The position numbers and the translations under genes are program-made. The notes under the pieces were generated by a model. The model saw nothing but the letters and a program-made list of their open reading frames with translations. It searched no databases and was not told where the DNA came from. From contig NZ_FZPD01000001.1 of the NCBI RefSeq assembly GCF_900188325.1, positions 1 to 64,000 of the forward strand: a stretch of DNA of 64,000 nt. The letters run 5' to 3'. The stretch's first letter is position 1; every line of letters starts with the position of its first letter. This DNA comes from Ekhidna lutea (GTDB lineage Bacteria > Bacteroidota > Bacteroidia > Cytophagales > Cyclobacteriaceae). Below, in pieces: positions 57,501-64,000 of the stretch.

Positions 57501-60500
57501 AGAATATCCCAGCCTGGTTGAGTCGTTCCATCAATGATGGTTCCTTGGGCAGTCACATCTGGCAGTTCAGTAGCAAGGTTAATTACCCATGGGCCTCCAC
57601 CTGGAATGTCGAATGTAATCGTAGTTCCGGGATTCGCATTGGCATAGTTAATTACTTCACGAAGTGAGCCCGGACCGGCATCATTGGTGTTAGTGACGCT
57701 TGAAGGTACATATGAGTAGATGGTTGAGAATTCCGAAGTTCCTGAGCTACCAGTCGCAGTAACTACCAGTGAATCACTGGCAGTAAGGGACAGACCTGTA
57801 ATGCTCCAGGTATTATCACCTGCCACGACAGCACTATCTAGCAAGGACTGTCCCTGGCCATTTACATCTGAAGCATATAGATGAACGGTTTCTCCAATTA
57901 CCCCGGTACCATTTACATCAGCAGCAGATATTCCACCGATAATTGCCGGAGCTATTCCTCCATTGGCTCCATTTAAAACAATTCCTGAAGTATTGTTATA
58001 AATACTATTGCTTCTAATGAAGATTTGGTTTGATTGATTTCCATCTACCAGAATTGCCTCTTCAGTGGAATGAGCAATAATGTTGCCCTGAGTGGCTGCT
58101 CCTCCAATATGGATACTGGAAATCGAAACTGAGTTATCAATCGAAATTCCTTTTCTGTTAGCAAATGGATCCGTATCAAAGTCTTCGCCGAAGGTATTGT
58201 TCCTAATGATCAAATTTGAAGCTGCCACACTAATTCTTAATCCAGCAGCTGTTACAGCATCATTGCCAGTACCTACAATATAATTGCCCAGGAATGCAGT
58301 ATTTGATGAACTCTCCAGAACAAATCCATTCCTGAGTCCACCACTGTTAGCAAGCTGAGTACCGGAAGCTACTAATCCAACAAGGTTATTCGTTAGGGTA
58401 TCAGTACCAATTCCGCCAGCTCTATAAACAGCATCATAGCCGAGATTGCCAAGGGTATTATTTGAAATCGTTGCATTGGCAATATTATTATCAATTAAAA
58501 GGCCTGATCCAGTAATGTCTCCCGCAGTTACTCCATCAAAATCAACCCCTATGAAGTTATTATTTACAACAAGGTTAGTAGCATCATCTACCCAAATGGC
58601 CTCTTCTGTCGCTCCTAGCGCCAGGTTCACAAATACGTTTTCTTCAATCGTATAATTATCAAAAACCTGTGCTGAACTCGTTTGTGTTATTGCAGCGTCT
58701 AAGAAACCATTGAATCTTAATCCTCTAACAGTTAAATCTCCTGCCCCAGCTCCCGGATTGGTCACTATCGCTTGGGCAACTGAATTAGTATTCCCATCAA
58801 GCGTCACCATGACTCCAGAAGTACGATTATAAAGTGGAGCAGTGGTACCATCTATTGTCATCCCGGTTGTTATGGTAGGAAGTGGAGTAGCCAGTTGAAT
58901 AGTCCATGGACCTGCTCCGGGAAAATCAAATGTGATTGTAGTTCCCGGATTAGCGTTTGCATAAGTAATTGCATCACGTAGTGATCCAGTACCCGCGTCA
59001 TTTGTGTTAACCACTACAGAAGGAGGGATACTAGCAGATGCAGAAAACTCTGATATGCTCAATGTATCATTAATAGCTGTTTCATCATCAACAACAACAG
59101 CAACATAATTTTTTCCCAAATCAAATGAGCCTGTCGCAGACCAGTTGCCTCCTGAAACAGAATTAGATGCATTGAGAACGAGTTGTTTTCCCTGATTTAC
59201 ACCGCAGGAATCCGCTTCATAAATGGAGATGTTTGAGTTGTCTTCCGCAGTAGTAGTACCTGATATAGATGAAGGCGAAACTAGTGTAATTACTGGCGCA
59301 TCAATAATCGGAGTAGATGTAAAACTGATACCCCCTTTTTCATTACAAACAAACTCATTGGCAAAAACAGGAATCCCGTCCATGTGGGCGCCTAACTTCT
59401 CTATGCCATAATCTCCATTGTGCGCAATGAGGTTTGTTTCATTAGCTCCTGTTCCTCCAATGACTGAGTTGGATAGCCCACTGATATAGATACCAGAGTT
59501 AATGTTTTTCTGTGGTGTTACTTCGTCTCCTTCAAGGCCTATCACATTATCCTGAATGGTAAAGCCTCTGGTGTCAGCATTAATATAAATTCCAATACCC
59601 ACCGATCCCGAGTTTTGATCAGCATAGATACCATTTCCTGAAATAAGGTTACCATTGATGGAGTTGCCTGAGCTTGATCCATCTACCAGGTTTAATACGA
59701 TTCCATTGTCTTGGTTTCCGAAGGTGTTATCACTTGTGACAGTGACACCATCTCCGTCGAGGACCATGTCTCCCTGACCATTGATATCTAAACCAATGAT
59801 ATTGGTATTGATATCCAGATTGGTTTGATCACCTCCGATGACAATCCCATCGCTTCCGTTTGCAGAAATCGTATTCCCTGAGATTGTAATGTTGGTCCCA
59901 ATACCTATTCTAACTCCATCGTTGGTATTACCCTGGGCTATTAATCCATTCGTTGTTAAACCAATGATGTTGTTGGAAACAGTTAACGTGGAACTTCCAT
60001 TGCCCAGGTAAATACCGTCTGTCCCATTGTTAGAAATCGTATTCCCATCAACAAGGACGTTGCTGGCAGAATTGGCAAAAAGTATCCCATACCCGCCGTT
60101 TCCTAGTGGTGTAGAACCATCTTCTCCAACTCCAATGTAATTGTTTAGAATACTTCCTGATGAAGAGTTTCCAATATTAATCCCATCGGCATTGGTGTCC
60201 GTATTATTTCCGGAAATAATATTCCTTTCACCCGGACCAACACCTCCGACTACAAATGTGACTGCTCCTCCAATATCGACACCACCGGCTTCATTATTCA
60301 TTGGGGCGTTACCTGTAGAGTCGGTACCAATTAAATTCCCCTTAATTGAAAGGTTGGTTCCTGTGATGTTTGTAGTAATTCCGTATTTGCCATTTCCAGC
60401 TCCTGAAATAATGTTTCCTTCACCAGTTAGTGAGTTACCTCCTATAATTAAGTTATTAATAGTTCCTGTTGCTGATATACCATGATGGTTATTTCCTGAT

Positions 60501-63500
60501 GGAGTAGTTCCATTTAATGTGCCTATCCAGTTTCCTCTTATGATTGTGGAATCTGAATGTGTAATGTAGATTCCGGAAGTGCCTCCGCCATGTATGATAT
60601 TACCCATTCCAGGCGCACCTATAATTGCATTATCTGCTCCATCTCCCGTTAATTCAATGGCTGCATGTGATTCCAGCCCGCTAAATCCAGTAATGATTAA
60701 ACCATATATTTCGACATCAGCAGCTTCGTTAATATTCAATCCGCTTGAATTTGATCCGATACCTGAGCCATCAATGGCAACCATGTTATTCACATCACCA
60801 AAAGTCCATCCTGGTTGCGATGTTCCATCTATGATCGTCCCGGCAGCAGTGATGTCGGGTAGTGTAGTTAGTACTCCAATGGAATGAGGCCCTCCACCAG
60901 GAATGTTGAAGGTAATCGTTGTTGGTGAGTTTGCATTCGCATAGTTGATTGCAGCTCGAAGTGAACCTGGTCCTGAATCATTTGTATTAGAAACAACTCC
61001 ATCTTGAACTACTGTTGAAGGATTATAAACTGGGCCATTTTGTAATAATCCATCATTGGTATTTACTGAAGCATCTAAAATATTGGTTGCTCCAGTTCCC
61101 TCATCCATCGGATAATAGGCTATAAGATCTGGTTCGTCACCCTGTAAAGGAGTGTATCTATCAGTGAAGTCTGATTTAATTGTTCCCCAAACTTTAATTT
61201 CATCCAGTGCACCGCCGATTGGTTGGCTTCCATCAATAAGGTTTCCTATGGTAATCCCATCAGTTATTGAAGATGGTGTACCTGTAAAACTCTGTGTATC
61301 TTCTAAAGTCCCGTTTACATAAAGATTTACTGTTTGGGTTGAGTAATCAAATGTGGCTGCAAGGTGATGCCAACTGCCGTCATTAACTGTTGATGTTCCT
61401 ATGGCAATGGCGTTGGTAGAAGAAGCATTAACCGTTGCGAATGCATTCCCTGTATTCCCTGTCCAGTTAATTCCCAGTGACCAATATTGAGTCGCACCAT
61501 CCGATTTAATGATTACTCTACCAAAGTTGGTTGTACTTGTTGTATTAATCCAGCCCTCAAGCGTAATGGAATCTCCTTGAAAATCAGCTTGATCAGCAAT
61601 AGTGACATGTTGATTACCTGTGAATGATAATGTACTTCCAGCAAAAGCTTCTGTAGTCGCGAATTTTATTGCCGATTGACTGGATGCATCTTCAAATCCA
61701 TTAACAGGAGTAACTCGATAATAATACGGTTGATTAACGCCTATTGCAAAGCCAACAGAATCTGTATCTGCGGGTTCGGCTGCTAAAACAGTTGTGACAT
61801 TGGTGGTAAACGCATAATCATCTGCTCTTTCAATTAAATAAGAGGTTTCATTTGTAGCATTATCTATCCATTCCAGAGTGATTTCAGTTGAAGAGGTGGC
61901 ATATGCTATGAAATTTGTTGGTGCGGCTGGAGTAGCCAATTGATCCCCTGAAATAATCCAAGAACTTGGTGCAGAAGTCAATGTAATTCTATCTGCTTCT
62001 CCTGTTGAGGAATATTCTAATCCGGTTGCACCGAGTGTAACCCCAACTTGTAAACTCGCAGATTGAGCAGCCCAGCCATTTAAAATAGAATCATAGTTAA
62101 CAACCGATATCCCGGAATTATCAAGCATGGCAGTCATATTGGTGACTGCTGTAACGTCCCACGATCCAATATTCCAATCAAATGCAGTTGCATTGTTAAA
62201 CATATTGTTGAGATCGGTTGCATTTACATCCCAGCCACTCAGGTTTTGATTGAATGAGGAGGCTCCCTGGAACATTCTTGCAATCGAACTAACGGTCGCA
62301 ACATTCCATCCACTGATATTAGCGTTAAAAGCTGTGGCATCTCGAAACATTTGCTCCATGTTCGTCACCAAAGCAACATTCCATGAACTTATATCCTGAT
62401 TAAATGCAAAAGCCTGATTGAACATGCCATTCATGTTCGTGACTCCAGAAACATCCCATAAGCTTATATCCTGGTTAAAAGCATTTGCATGGCTAAACGT
62501 TCGTGACATATTGGTTGCTGCGGAGGTATTCCAACCACTGATATTCTGATTAAAAGCAGGGTTTACATAAAATAGATAGCTCATGTTAGTAACGGAAGAA
62601 ACATCCCAGCTAGAGATATCACCATTAAAACTTGTGCTACTAAATAAGAAGCTCATATCGGTGATGGTGCTCACGTCCCAGCCACTTAGGTCACCTGTAA
62701 ACGTACCTGCAGCTCTAAACATTTGGCTCATGTTTGTTACTCCAGATAAATCAGGTATGTCAGTGGCTGCCATATCAAGATTTGTACAACCCAAAAATGC
62801 AAGTTGCATACTTGTCCAAGCTATATCACCCCACTGTTCAATGGTTTGAATTTTATCCTTATCCCCGGTATTATTGAAATAAATACGTGGGAATGCACCC
62901 CGAATAATCACCTCATAAGTGGAGCCATTTTCCATTCCGGTGATGGTATAGTCTCCTGTTCTGCCATCAATAAATCCTTCATTTGTGCCTGGATTGGTTA
63001 TGTTATTCCATTCAACCGAATAATTATACCCACCGCCTGTGGTTGGAATGGTGATTTGCCCATCTGAAGTAACCCATGTTGTGACAAAACCAGCTTCGGT
63101 AGTTACATCAAAAACTGTATTTACACTTTGAACATTTGGAGATCCCTCATCGTCCTGAGCCACGATGTATACATCATAAAATGTGTTTGGTGTAAGGCCT
63201 GTTGGGCTCAATACAAAATTTGAAGAAGGAGTTGTCACTGCGATGTTTCCAGCTGCCAGCTGTCCGGTCCCCCCAAAACCAGTCCCAGCTCTTACGTCAT
63301 CTACGGATGGCGGGGTAGCTCCATCAGGAACTACAACATAATAGTAAGTCCCTGGCTCATTCAATTGTACAGTAATGTCAAAGCCGGTGGTACTGATATT
63401 ATCAATCAGAGGATATCCGGAAATGAAATAAGGCGCGAAAATGTCATTATCAAAAGCTGTGGAATTAATCCAGTTTGATGAAGTGGAGTTTAACGTAAAG

Positions 63501-64000
63501 TTATTTAGGGTTCCATTATTAGAGTTAGAAACATCTGGAAGGGATGTATTGCTGCTATTATCTGCATTTGGAACTCCCTGATTAAAGTTATAAGATGAAA
63601 TCAGGTCAGAATCAGATGATACATCTAAATACGCATTGTCATGTATTTGCTGTAGGGTGCGAGCTGTGTTCCAAAATCTGACCTCATCGATGGATCCGTC
63701 AAAAAATTGGGTCGGGGTAGCAGCGTTTCTTGCTCCAATAACTATGTTTTCTGATCCTGTAACTGCAGAGCCAGATACTGATGCTGTTCCTTCAAGGTCT
63801 CCATTAACATAAAGCCTTGCTTCCGAACCGTCAAATACACATGCAATGTGATAGTATTGGTTAGCCACTACGGTAGATGTGCCAACTATGTCCATATTAA
63901 GACCTCTCAGGCCGAACCGCCACTGATTAGTAGAATTTATTCCTGTTATAAATTCAATGGATGCATTGCCAGTGTTACTCTTCGACATTATCCAACGAAA
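45599..64000 (-). CDS. Giant mosaic surface protein with LamG, beta-helix, BspA, Ig and T9SS type A sorting domains; 5' end outside window
   Basis: The frame stays open to the last base of the window (residues FRWI precede the first Met), so the start lies beyond it and at least 6133 residues are encoded. N- to C-terminal order, numbering from the Met at 63988: partial LamG and FN3-like (1-300); BspA-type repeats (~410-620); FN3; LamG; three beta-helix modules (~1000-2530); LamG modules mixed with unnamed modules (~2535-3930); FN3 and LamG (~3870-4690, overlapping blocks); six Ig-like repeats (~4940-5480); FN3; a small leucine-rich stretch; CnaB/CRD-like segments; a basic Arg/Lys patch (~5932-5956); and a type A sorting domain (~6044-6129; KIYPNPSSDYLNIAY, GVYILRFYD). 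Likely a T9SS-exported adhesin or matrix protein. No enzymatic signature was seen. Confidence 0.93.
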   Translation of the reverse strand, partial: FRWIMSKSNTGNASIEFITGINSTNQWRFGLRGLNMDIVGTSTVVANQYYHIACVFDGSEARLYVNGDLEGTASVSGSAVTGSENIVIGARNAATPTQFFDGSIDEVRFWNTARTLQQIHDNAYLDVSSDSDLISSYNFNQGVPNADNSSNTSLPDVSNSNNGTLNNFTLNSTSSNWINSTAFDNDIFAPYFISGYPLIDNISTTGFDITVQLNEPGTYYYVVVPDGATPPSVDDVRAGTGFGGTGQLAAGNIAVTTPSSNFVLSPTGLTPNTFYDVYIVAQDDEGSPNVQSVNTVFDVTTEAGFVTTWVTSDGQITIPTTGGGYNYSVEWNNITNPGTNEGFIDGRTGDYTITGMENGSTYEVIIRGAFPRIYFNNTGDKDKIQTIEQWGDIAWTSMQLAFLGCTNLDMAATDIPDLSGVTNMSQMFRAAGTFTGDLSGWDVSTITDMSFLFSSTSFNGDISSWDVSSVTNMSYLFYVNPAFNQNISGWNTSAATNMSRTFSHANAFNQDISLWDVSGVTNMNGMFNQAFAFNQDISSWNVALVTNMEQMFRDATAFNANISGWNVATVSSIARMFQGASSFNQNLSGWDVNATDLNNMFNNATAFDWNIGSWDVTAVTNMTAMLDNSGISVVNYDSILNGWAAQSASLQVGVTLGATGLEYSSTGEADRITLTSAPSSWIISGDQLATPAAPTNFIAYATSSTEITLEWIDNATNETSYLIERADDYAFTTNVTTVLAAEPADTDSVGFAIGVNQPYYYRVTPVNGFEDASSQSAIKFATTEAFAGSTLSFTGNQHVTIADQADFQGDSITLEGWINTTSTTNFGRVIIKSDGATQYWSLGINWTGNTGNAFATVNASSTNAIAIGTSTVNDGSWHHLAATFDYSTQTVNLYVNGTLEDTQSFTGTPSSITDGITIGNLIDGSQPIGGALDEIKVWGTIKSDFTDRYTPLQGDEPDLIAYYPMDEGTGATNILDASVNTNDGLLQNGPVYNPSTVVQDGVVSNTNDSGPGSLRAAINYANANSPTTITFNIPGGGPHSIGVLTTLPDITAAGTIIDGTSQPGWTFGDVNNMVAIDGSGIGSNSSGLNINEAADVEIYGLIITGFSGLESHAAIELTGDGADNAIIGAPGMGNIIHGGGTSGIYITHSDSTIIRGNWIGTLNGTTPSGNNHHGISATGTINNLIIGGNSLTGEGNIISGAGNGKYGITTNITGTNLSIKGNLIGTDSTGNAPMNNEAGGVDIGGAVTFVVGGVGPGERNIISGNNTDTNADGINIGNSSSGSILNNYIGVGEDGSTPLGNGGYGILFANSASNVLVDGNTISNNGTDGIYLGNGSSTLTVSNNIIGLTTNGLIAQGNTNDGVRIGIGTNITISGNTISANGSDGIVIGGDQTNLDINTNIIGLDINGQGDMVLDGDGVTVTSDNTFGNQDNGIVLNLVDGSSSGNSINGNLISGNGIYADQNSGSVGIGIYINADTRGFTIQDNVIGLEGDEVTPQKNINSGIYISGLSNSVIGGTGANETNLIAHNGDYGIEKLGAHMDGIPVFANEFVCNEKGGISFTSTPIIDAPVITLVSPSSISGTTTAEDNSNISIYEADSCGVNQGKQLVLNASNSVSGGNWSATGSFDLGKNYVAVVVDDETAINDTLSISEFSASASIPPSVVVNTNDAGTGSLRDAITYANANPGTTITFDFPGAGPWTIQLATPLPTITTGMTIDGTTAPLYNRTSGVMVTLDGNTNSVAQAIVTNPGAGAGDLTVRGLRFNGFLDAAITQTSSAQVFDNYTIEENVFVNLALGATEEAIWVDDATNLVVNNNFIGVDFDGVTAGDITGSGLLIDNNIANATISNNTLGNLGYDAVYRAGGIGTDTLTNNLVGLVASGTQLANSGGLRNGFVLESSSNTAFLGNYIVGTGNDAVTAAGLRISVAASNLIIRNNTFGEDFDTDPFANRKGISIDNSVSISSIHIGGAATQGNIIAHSTEEAILVDGNQSNQIFIRSNSIYNNTSGIVLNGANGGIAPAIIGGISAADVNGTGVIGETVHLYASDVNGQGQSLLDSAVVAGDNTWSITGLSLTASDSLVVTATGSSGTSEFSTIYSYVPSSVTNTNDAGPGSLREVINYANANPGTTITFDIPGGGPWVINLATELPDVTAQGTIIDGTTQPGWDILTANMPTVDGGGTLVRGLDYKNNNVALYGMHMTNFTVGVMFNTGGTSANGYIFGAPGKGNIFTGNSSNGIQLLTYTGGGTIQSNYFGILPDSVSAGFSNGIGINIGTNGDKVQIGGLGANEGNVVANNTTHQIGISNADSVTVQGNIVGLSADETIAPGVGNGISISALNAARIEQNVIGGVNMGIRISAANSSTIIRNNIGVASDSTAAFGNVNGIRVLTTGATNNIIGSNTVSADGNIIAYSSSEAILFDNASATGNQIQRNEMYGNTAGIVLNGSHNGIVSPSIDPITSDSTATGTGTNGDVIDLYLADSLGHGEKYLGSATVSGGTWSIGSLSLIGGDQVVATATNATDGTSEFSTPAPFIFNYPSAEGAGEALSFDGSNDFVDLGTKLADGLSAITVEAWINPNTVTPGGVTGSDIRTIISEGTLEAGNTALFIGFAGDNSETQLYATVDAGGGLQLATYAASNISLNEWTHLAMTWTSGDVVKLYVNGEEVAQSPVATGSIISVANDFAIGRSYNTGEDYFDGEIDEVRVWDFAKTDEEIRGSLAQKITGGSSGLIGYFPMDDSGDLGTLLDYDGVINGTIDGASYVPSGAHLGDYSTYEYSYGAGSGRNLDAFRVDNLGVPNLPLHIYRVSGTPTNNVVSGFDNIADTTYYGVFAPGQTYDVVDSIGSLTADRRILYRADGADTTWTSISGVLGIRLEDDQIYAYGQSGSGQFVTAIDQNPYPTPVDAGYALSFNGSGDLIAMGSDPSLQITGPLTYEFWINTTASTGYVIGRRNSDAAAGIASNLEILGDGRIQLVTNNGATTSVTVQSTASINDGSWHHVAAVYEPSAYLRIYVDGLLSGENTSGIFANLNPASLPFHLAFRHATTPNYFAGQLDEVRVWDIALGQNSIRDHMIQKIDADFDSLNHLVAYYRFDENSGSVAANLAGDSDGTVTGATPVISGVPQGQGSIYSYQGTPGILNTGQFGEDINVYYDDATGGIHGYVVQGNPNQLQADGFNNLDQGKYYGVFAPAGQKVDLHMDYSGGNDTNRRIVYRKDATDTAAVGGWERLSGLLNTSDVVDSVFAFNVPSGEVTTAVLNPPSSYPLLGTTDPGDALDFDGVDDHVVVDDIFDAIDSLSIEVWINPSSAQGGEGIIVSQSTSSVAEGWELRRIGTTIQLTFRSSNSTQYTASNTLTPDTWQHVAGVWDGSNIIVYVDGVAGSSAGTAGNIPDNARNLIIGNHDGNARFFQGQIDEVRIWNAALTQTEITTYANANTVLFHPNYSDLLAYYRFDDGTGSTILEDVFGNNDGTLTNMDENTDWIASGALAGAPQENALNFDGTDDFLSIARTQLPTGLTFEAWIQTSSTDTASNYTGNAALSVIGDMNNDVGLSFGITDGKVVFNHFDGSSWNALQGNALVNDSTWHHIAATHDQTSGDVLIYVDGVLDITGNISYDASYHHFNRIGSSYNAGIVDGDFFDGSIDEVRIWNTVIDEVEIRDHLYASDLGSHPNNTNLVLHYNFNQGDAGNNNSGESTVADLSSNTLDGTLNGFTLNGASSNFISSNAFVHTPSASSIQATNISVSNVTETTADITWTNGDGQRRIVAIFEGIESQMPIPADNQFLGADPMFMSGDLADSSWYTVYNGFGDSISVTGLTSGQDYTIAVLEVNGPAGQEAYNSGADTDNPLNFSTNVSSTNYALEFDGSAQYVEIADAPQFDIDTAWTIEAWIKTPSTGQQNIVSQVSGNTGYAFFKSGGTLYFQYYSSGGFQNGGTALDIAAGIDDDQWHHVAVSQNGSNGKIYVDGSPVLDVNVLLPIDETTGSVRFGQDPFVGGYTGVLDEVRFWDYQRSDTEIVDHYVSELNGDEAGLVAYYPFTDGPGDSTLTDATGNGNVGILNAMDVNTDWVEGPILNPPAGPNPLGEDFNSDLPTTTDQALFLGSGLWEGQGVKSAEDSTKANGGTGDAALMFFGTGNYLTTPSLDAVNQFTFYYRAENAGGNGFVFDVFTSSDGGITFDQEIASDSSNNTTTYKEFNYNFGSPYTGPIRIVYDALGSESGYIDDFYADAEVLRSDVTITTLPVGDTTVNAGDQDILIYKVQVDIANASAAVEGMFLTILGADSTDFDLEGFKFFESINIDDFGSATLIDSSSWSPGDPVPNGSIGQLFTDFYVPGTTVYYYVTADISALANPGTFNVDIPDIEQFGFGDTNKFDGGLTQGDNITIQSGTTPLAPSDFSIIEELDGSVTFDWTDNATDEIDYIIEQSTDNAVWSSFSGSLGVDTSSYNSGPLSSETAFWWRVVAVGTGGNAFSASRYAGNITLPGNALDFDGVDDHVSIGDIHDFSSPFTIEAWVSRATTGTPDWVVSNGSTPVNTGEYLHFGFRSGDQLSIDFFGDGVSSVETVTDADWHHIAAVYDGANIGLYLDGDSLTVADPSITPFAGVGDFRIGQAFDTEFFQGQIDEVRVWSRDLTQAEIQANLYNTLDGSEPNLMVYYRFDHSAEFELADYSESNISGFLQSMDTSDWVASGALTQVVPDATFATVPVTGGNLNQGSTDNLIYQFSISAAGGIITKEGMSVAVGGNATNADFSANGWKLYESINTDTGIGGASLIGSTNIGDFAADTVAFAMSGDIQNGDTHYFYLAVDVDPAATPGNAFNVVLWSGDPTETVGIADPKNKIDGGFVDGETFTIQSSDTESPTPVISSTESSPTNANPIPIDIDFGEVVIGFDSTDLVVVNGTAQNFVDIDGQSYTVEVVPVSDGTVTIDIADSVAQDLAGNESLIAAQFTIDFDGTGPSITFDQDGLTVNDTNLSGTISDPTDVIQISVDGGSTLSSGSNEGDGTWSYDLSSDPNFVGDALYNIYLDVVDTLGNQTILSTGTVTIDQTGPSVSVDSLLTNNTSPEITGTIDDELATVNVTIDGNLYSAVVTTGAWTISEGTIAPPLSDGVYDVQVIATDSASNIGNDSTTSELTIDTTAPIVTIDFLTTSESSPELTGTVDDILANVELIIVSNTYTATNNGDSTWTLSAGVINPPLTDDTYDVQVSATDILGNVGNDATTDELTVDVSGPSITFDQDGATTNDTNLTGTVSDPTDVIQISVDGGTTLSAVSNEGDGTWSYDLSTDPNFVGDALYNIYLDVVDTLGNQTILSTGSIVINQNGPVITFDQDGLTTNDLNLTGTISDPSEVIQISTDGGTGFASVTNNGDGTWMYDLGTDVNFAGDGTYSIYLDAVDTVGNQTVFSSGSVTIDQTAPIIEVDILGTSLSSPSITGTIDDISATIEVTVDGQTNPAANVGDGTWMLAAGTLTDLADGTYDVSVSATDVVGNVGTDQTIDELVITQEILALQASKISSTSFRANWSEGLDVQSYQIDVSRESDFSTFVAGYENVSVPLTNRSLNITGLDFSTTYYYRVRLVNTASQVSANSNVRTVKTVVDLPTLADSLALVQIHEAINPQGLNWETARLRDWDGVTLDDNRTRVAVVNISGTQAAGDMPNPFVGDALTNGGLSELTGMDISVNEITGLIDYSGTSLATLFVNENALQFDDLEPVVALNITELDYSDQASVQYNETTDGSPIEVRYTNSYSLSIGDGGAGIGGSENEYTWFRNDATISSGDDFAISDAQALIISIDYDNMGTFRTEVTSTLVPGLTIEVDPQIVWAVADMVVTVVDEQGDPLEDLIDGYMLEAVRRAKGFDTLEVVTNAPPPSFTFPDVVLGNYIIAMNSNPELYIPTYYGDVFEWGEADTLFFRSDDGITMTMTEVPPELVEGDGDGTLDILIEEDFGEDDARIDARRRAAKRKCGLRRKRSGGRTGQDDDEFELIAYGETDENGEFQFGFLPEGTYRFFVEYPGIPLDESSFVEFEVGEAGVSDTDFKLQAFASEDGIEVTIEAVLGVILDYFKNLKIYPNPSSDYLNIAYRHLKSGDVTAQLVDLTGNTLWSLDLRNGFDGQVQIDVKDFEEGVYILRFYDRENPQDNVVSFRIIVSQ
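45602..45860 (-). other. Type A T9SS sorting domain
   Basis: The last ~86 residues carry LKIYPNPSSDYLNIAY, a middle strand pair TAQLVDLTGNTLWSLDL, and EEGVYILRFYD before the terminal strand. This is the usual por-secretion C-terminal domain layout, cleaved on export and replaced by a lipid anchor in known cases. Confidence 0.92.
46121..46195 (-). other. Arg/Lys-rich patch inside an acidic region
   Basis: Residues ~5932-5956 read RIDARRRAAKRKCGLRRK followed by RSGGRTG, with 12 Arg/Lys in 25 residues. Acidic segments (EEDFGEDD before, DDDEFE after) flank it. It sits between two CRD-like segments, about 90 residues ahead of the sorting domain. Confidence 0.85.
47540..49180 (-). repeat. Six Ig-like repeats of about 91 residues in A-B-B-A-A-B order
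   Basis: Type A repeats open with SITFDQDG or VITFDQDG and contain DPTDVIQISVDGG (or a variant), GDGTWSYDL and SIYLDAVDT-like strands. Type B repeats open with VDSLLTNN-like strands and contain TGTIDD and YDVQVSATD. From N- to C-terminus the order is A, B, B, A, A, B. A-type copies at about 48905-49180 and 48089-48361 are clearly alike at the nucleotide level, at an offset of 819 bases (three units). Confidence 0.85.
49475..49945 (-). repeat. Unnamed ~155-aa module, copy 2
   Basis: Contains LIYQFSISA, EGMSVAVGG, NGWKLYESINTDTG, HYFYLAVDVD, NKIDGGFVDGETFTIQS. It is related along its length to the module at 50880-51345. Confidence 0.75.
50880..51345 (-). repeat. Unnamed ~155-aa module, copy 1
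   Basis: Contains ILIYKVQVDIA, EGMFLTILG, EGFKFFESINIDDF, YYYVTADIS, NKFDGGLTQGDNITIQS. The same motifs occur in the same order as in copy 2. I do not recognise a named family; the fold is probably an all-beta sandwich. Confidence 0.75.
54240..54652 (-). repeat. Unnamed post-LamG module, copy 2
   Basis: Contains IYSYQGTPG, GYVVQGNPN, DGFNNLDQGKYYGVFAPAG, NRRIVYRKDATDT, WERLSGLL and GEVTTAVLNP. It directly follows a LamG module, as copy 1 does. Confidence 0.75.
55320..55712 (-). repeat. Unnamed post-LamG module, copy 1
   Basis: Contains YEYSYGAGSG, IYRVSGTPT, SGFDNIADTTYYGVFAPGQ, DRRILYRADGADT, WTSISGVL and GQFVTAIDQNP, matching copy 2 in order and spacing. Confidence 0.75.
56400..57700 (-). 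repeat. Right-handed beta-helix module C
   Basis: Opens with VTNTNDAGPGSLREVINYAN and TTITFDIPGGGPW, followed by ~400 residues of short turns (SNGIQLLTYTGGG, GNIVGLSADE, NGIRVLTTGAT) typical of parallel beta-helices. It closes with an Ig-like ATNATDGTSEFST. Confidence 0.85.
57701..59030 (-). repeat. Right-handed beta-helix module B
   Basis: Opens with VNTNDAGTGSLRDAITYANA and TTITFDFPGAGPW. It has the same plan as module C: coil turns rich in Asn and Gly ladders, ending with VVTATGSSGTSEFST. Confidence 0.85.
59031..61010 (-). repeat. Right-handed beta-helix module A
   Basis: Opens with SNTNDSGPGSLRAAINYANA and TTITFNIPGGGPH. It is the longest of the three (~650 residues), with repeated turns such as GNGSSTLTVSNNIIGL and GNTISANGSDGIVIGG. 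Confidence 0.85.
62130..62755 (-). repeat. BspA-type leucine-rich repeats (about nine copies)
   Basis: About nine ~23-residue repeats with the pattern WDVSxVTNMSxMF-x4-FNQDISx, for example WDVSSVTNMSYLF and WDVSGVTNMNGMF. This is the BspA/DUF285 surface repeat, associated with binding to host or matrix proteins in Bacteroidota and lactic acid bacteria. Confidence 0.92.

Overview
The window looks like a chromosomal segment of a gliding or surface-adhesive member of the Bacteroidota, most likely order Cytophagales. This is inferred from family content, not from a search. The pointers are two kinds of type IX secretion (T9SS) C-terminal sorting domain, a PorP/SprF protein, a PorE-like OmpA protein, a GH3-family protein, a DUF5723-type barrel, a riboflavin-synthase-like 'MGGGGHIADMN' small protein, and TAnnTTTG promoter elements. 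I see no rRNA, tRNA, CRISPR array, insertion sequence or prophage.

Region 1 (1-10936) is an envelope locus. A fibre-like repeat protein (5' end outside the window), a 406-aa protein with a type B sorting domain, and a PorP/SprF barrel form one + strand operon with overlapping stop and start codons. Running towards it on the - strand are a 1355-aa PorE-like protein (TPR, beta-propeller, helical repeats, CRD, OmpA, two LysM) and, just upstream of that, a signal-peptide-bearing TPR-CHAT protease. I regard this as the best candidate for an under-described system: an enlarged T9SS accessory module with its own clan CD peptidase.

Region 2 (11065-45547) is mostly housekeeping. It holds cysS, mazG, a TTG-started glmM, a NifS/IscS-type cysteine desulfurase, a T9SS-secreted amidase, a hemH operon, recJ-lptB-GH3, a SulP transporter, an RluA-family pseudouridine synthase next to a PLP deaminase/desulfhydrase, a lipoprotein-barrel pair, radA with a QueC-like PP-loop ATPase and a methyltransferase, glyA-tatC-rpiB, rbfA with a LolC/E-like permease, a SNF2 helicase and a PDZ aspartyl protease. 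Short intergenic stretches at 12580-14577 carry palindromic, REP-like sequences and small orphan genes.

Region 3 (45599-64000) is a single - strand gene whose start lies outside the window. At least 6133 residues are encoded here. It is a mosaic surface protein with eight LamG-like modules, BspA-type leucine-rich repeats, three right-handed beta-helix modules, several FN3 domains, six Ig-like repeats, two pairs of unnamed repeated modules, and a type A T9SS sorting domain.

Genes are packed tightly. Four of seven tail-to-tail junctions overlap or are separated by at most 3 bases, and only two have clear bidirectional terminators.
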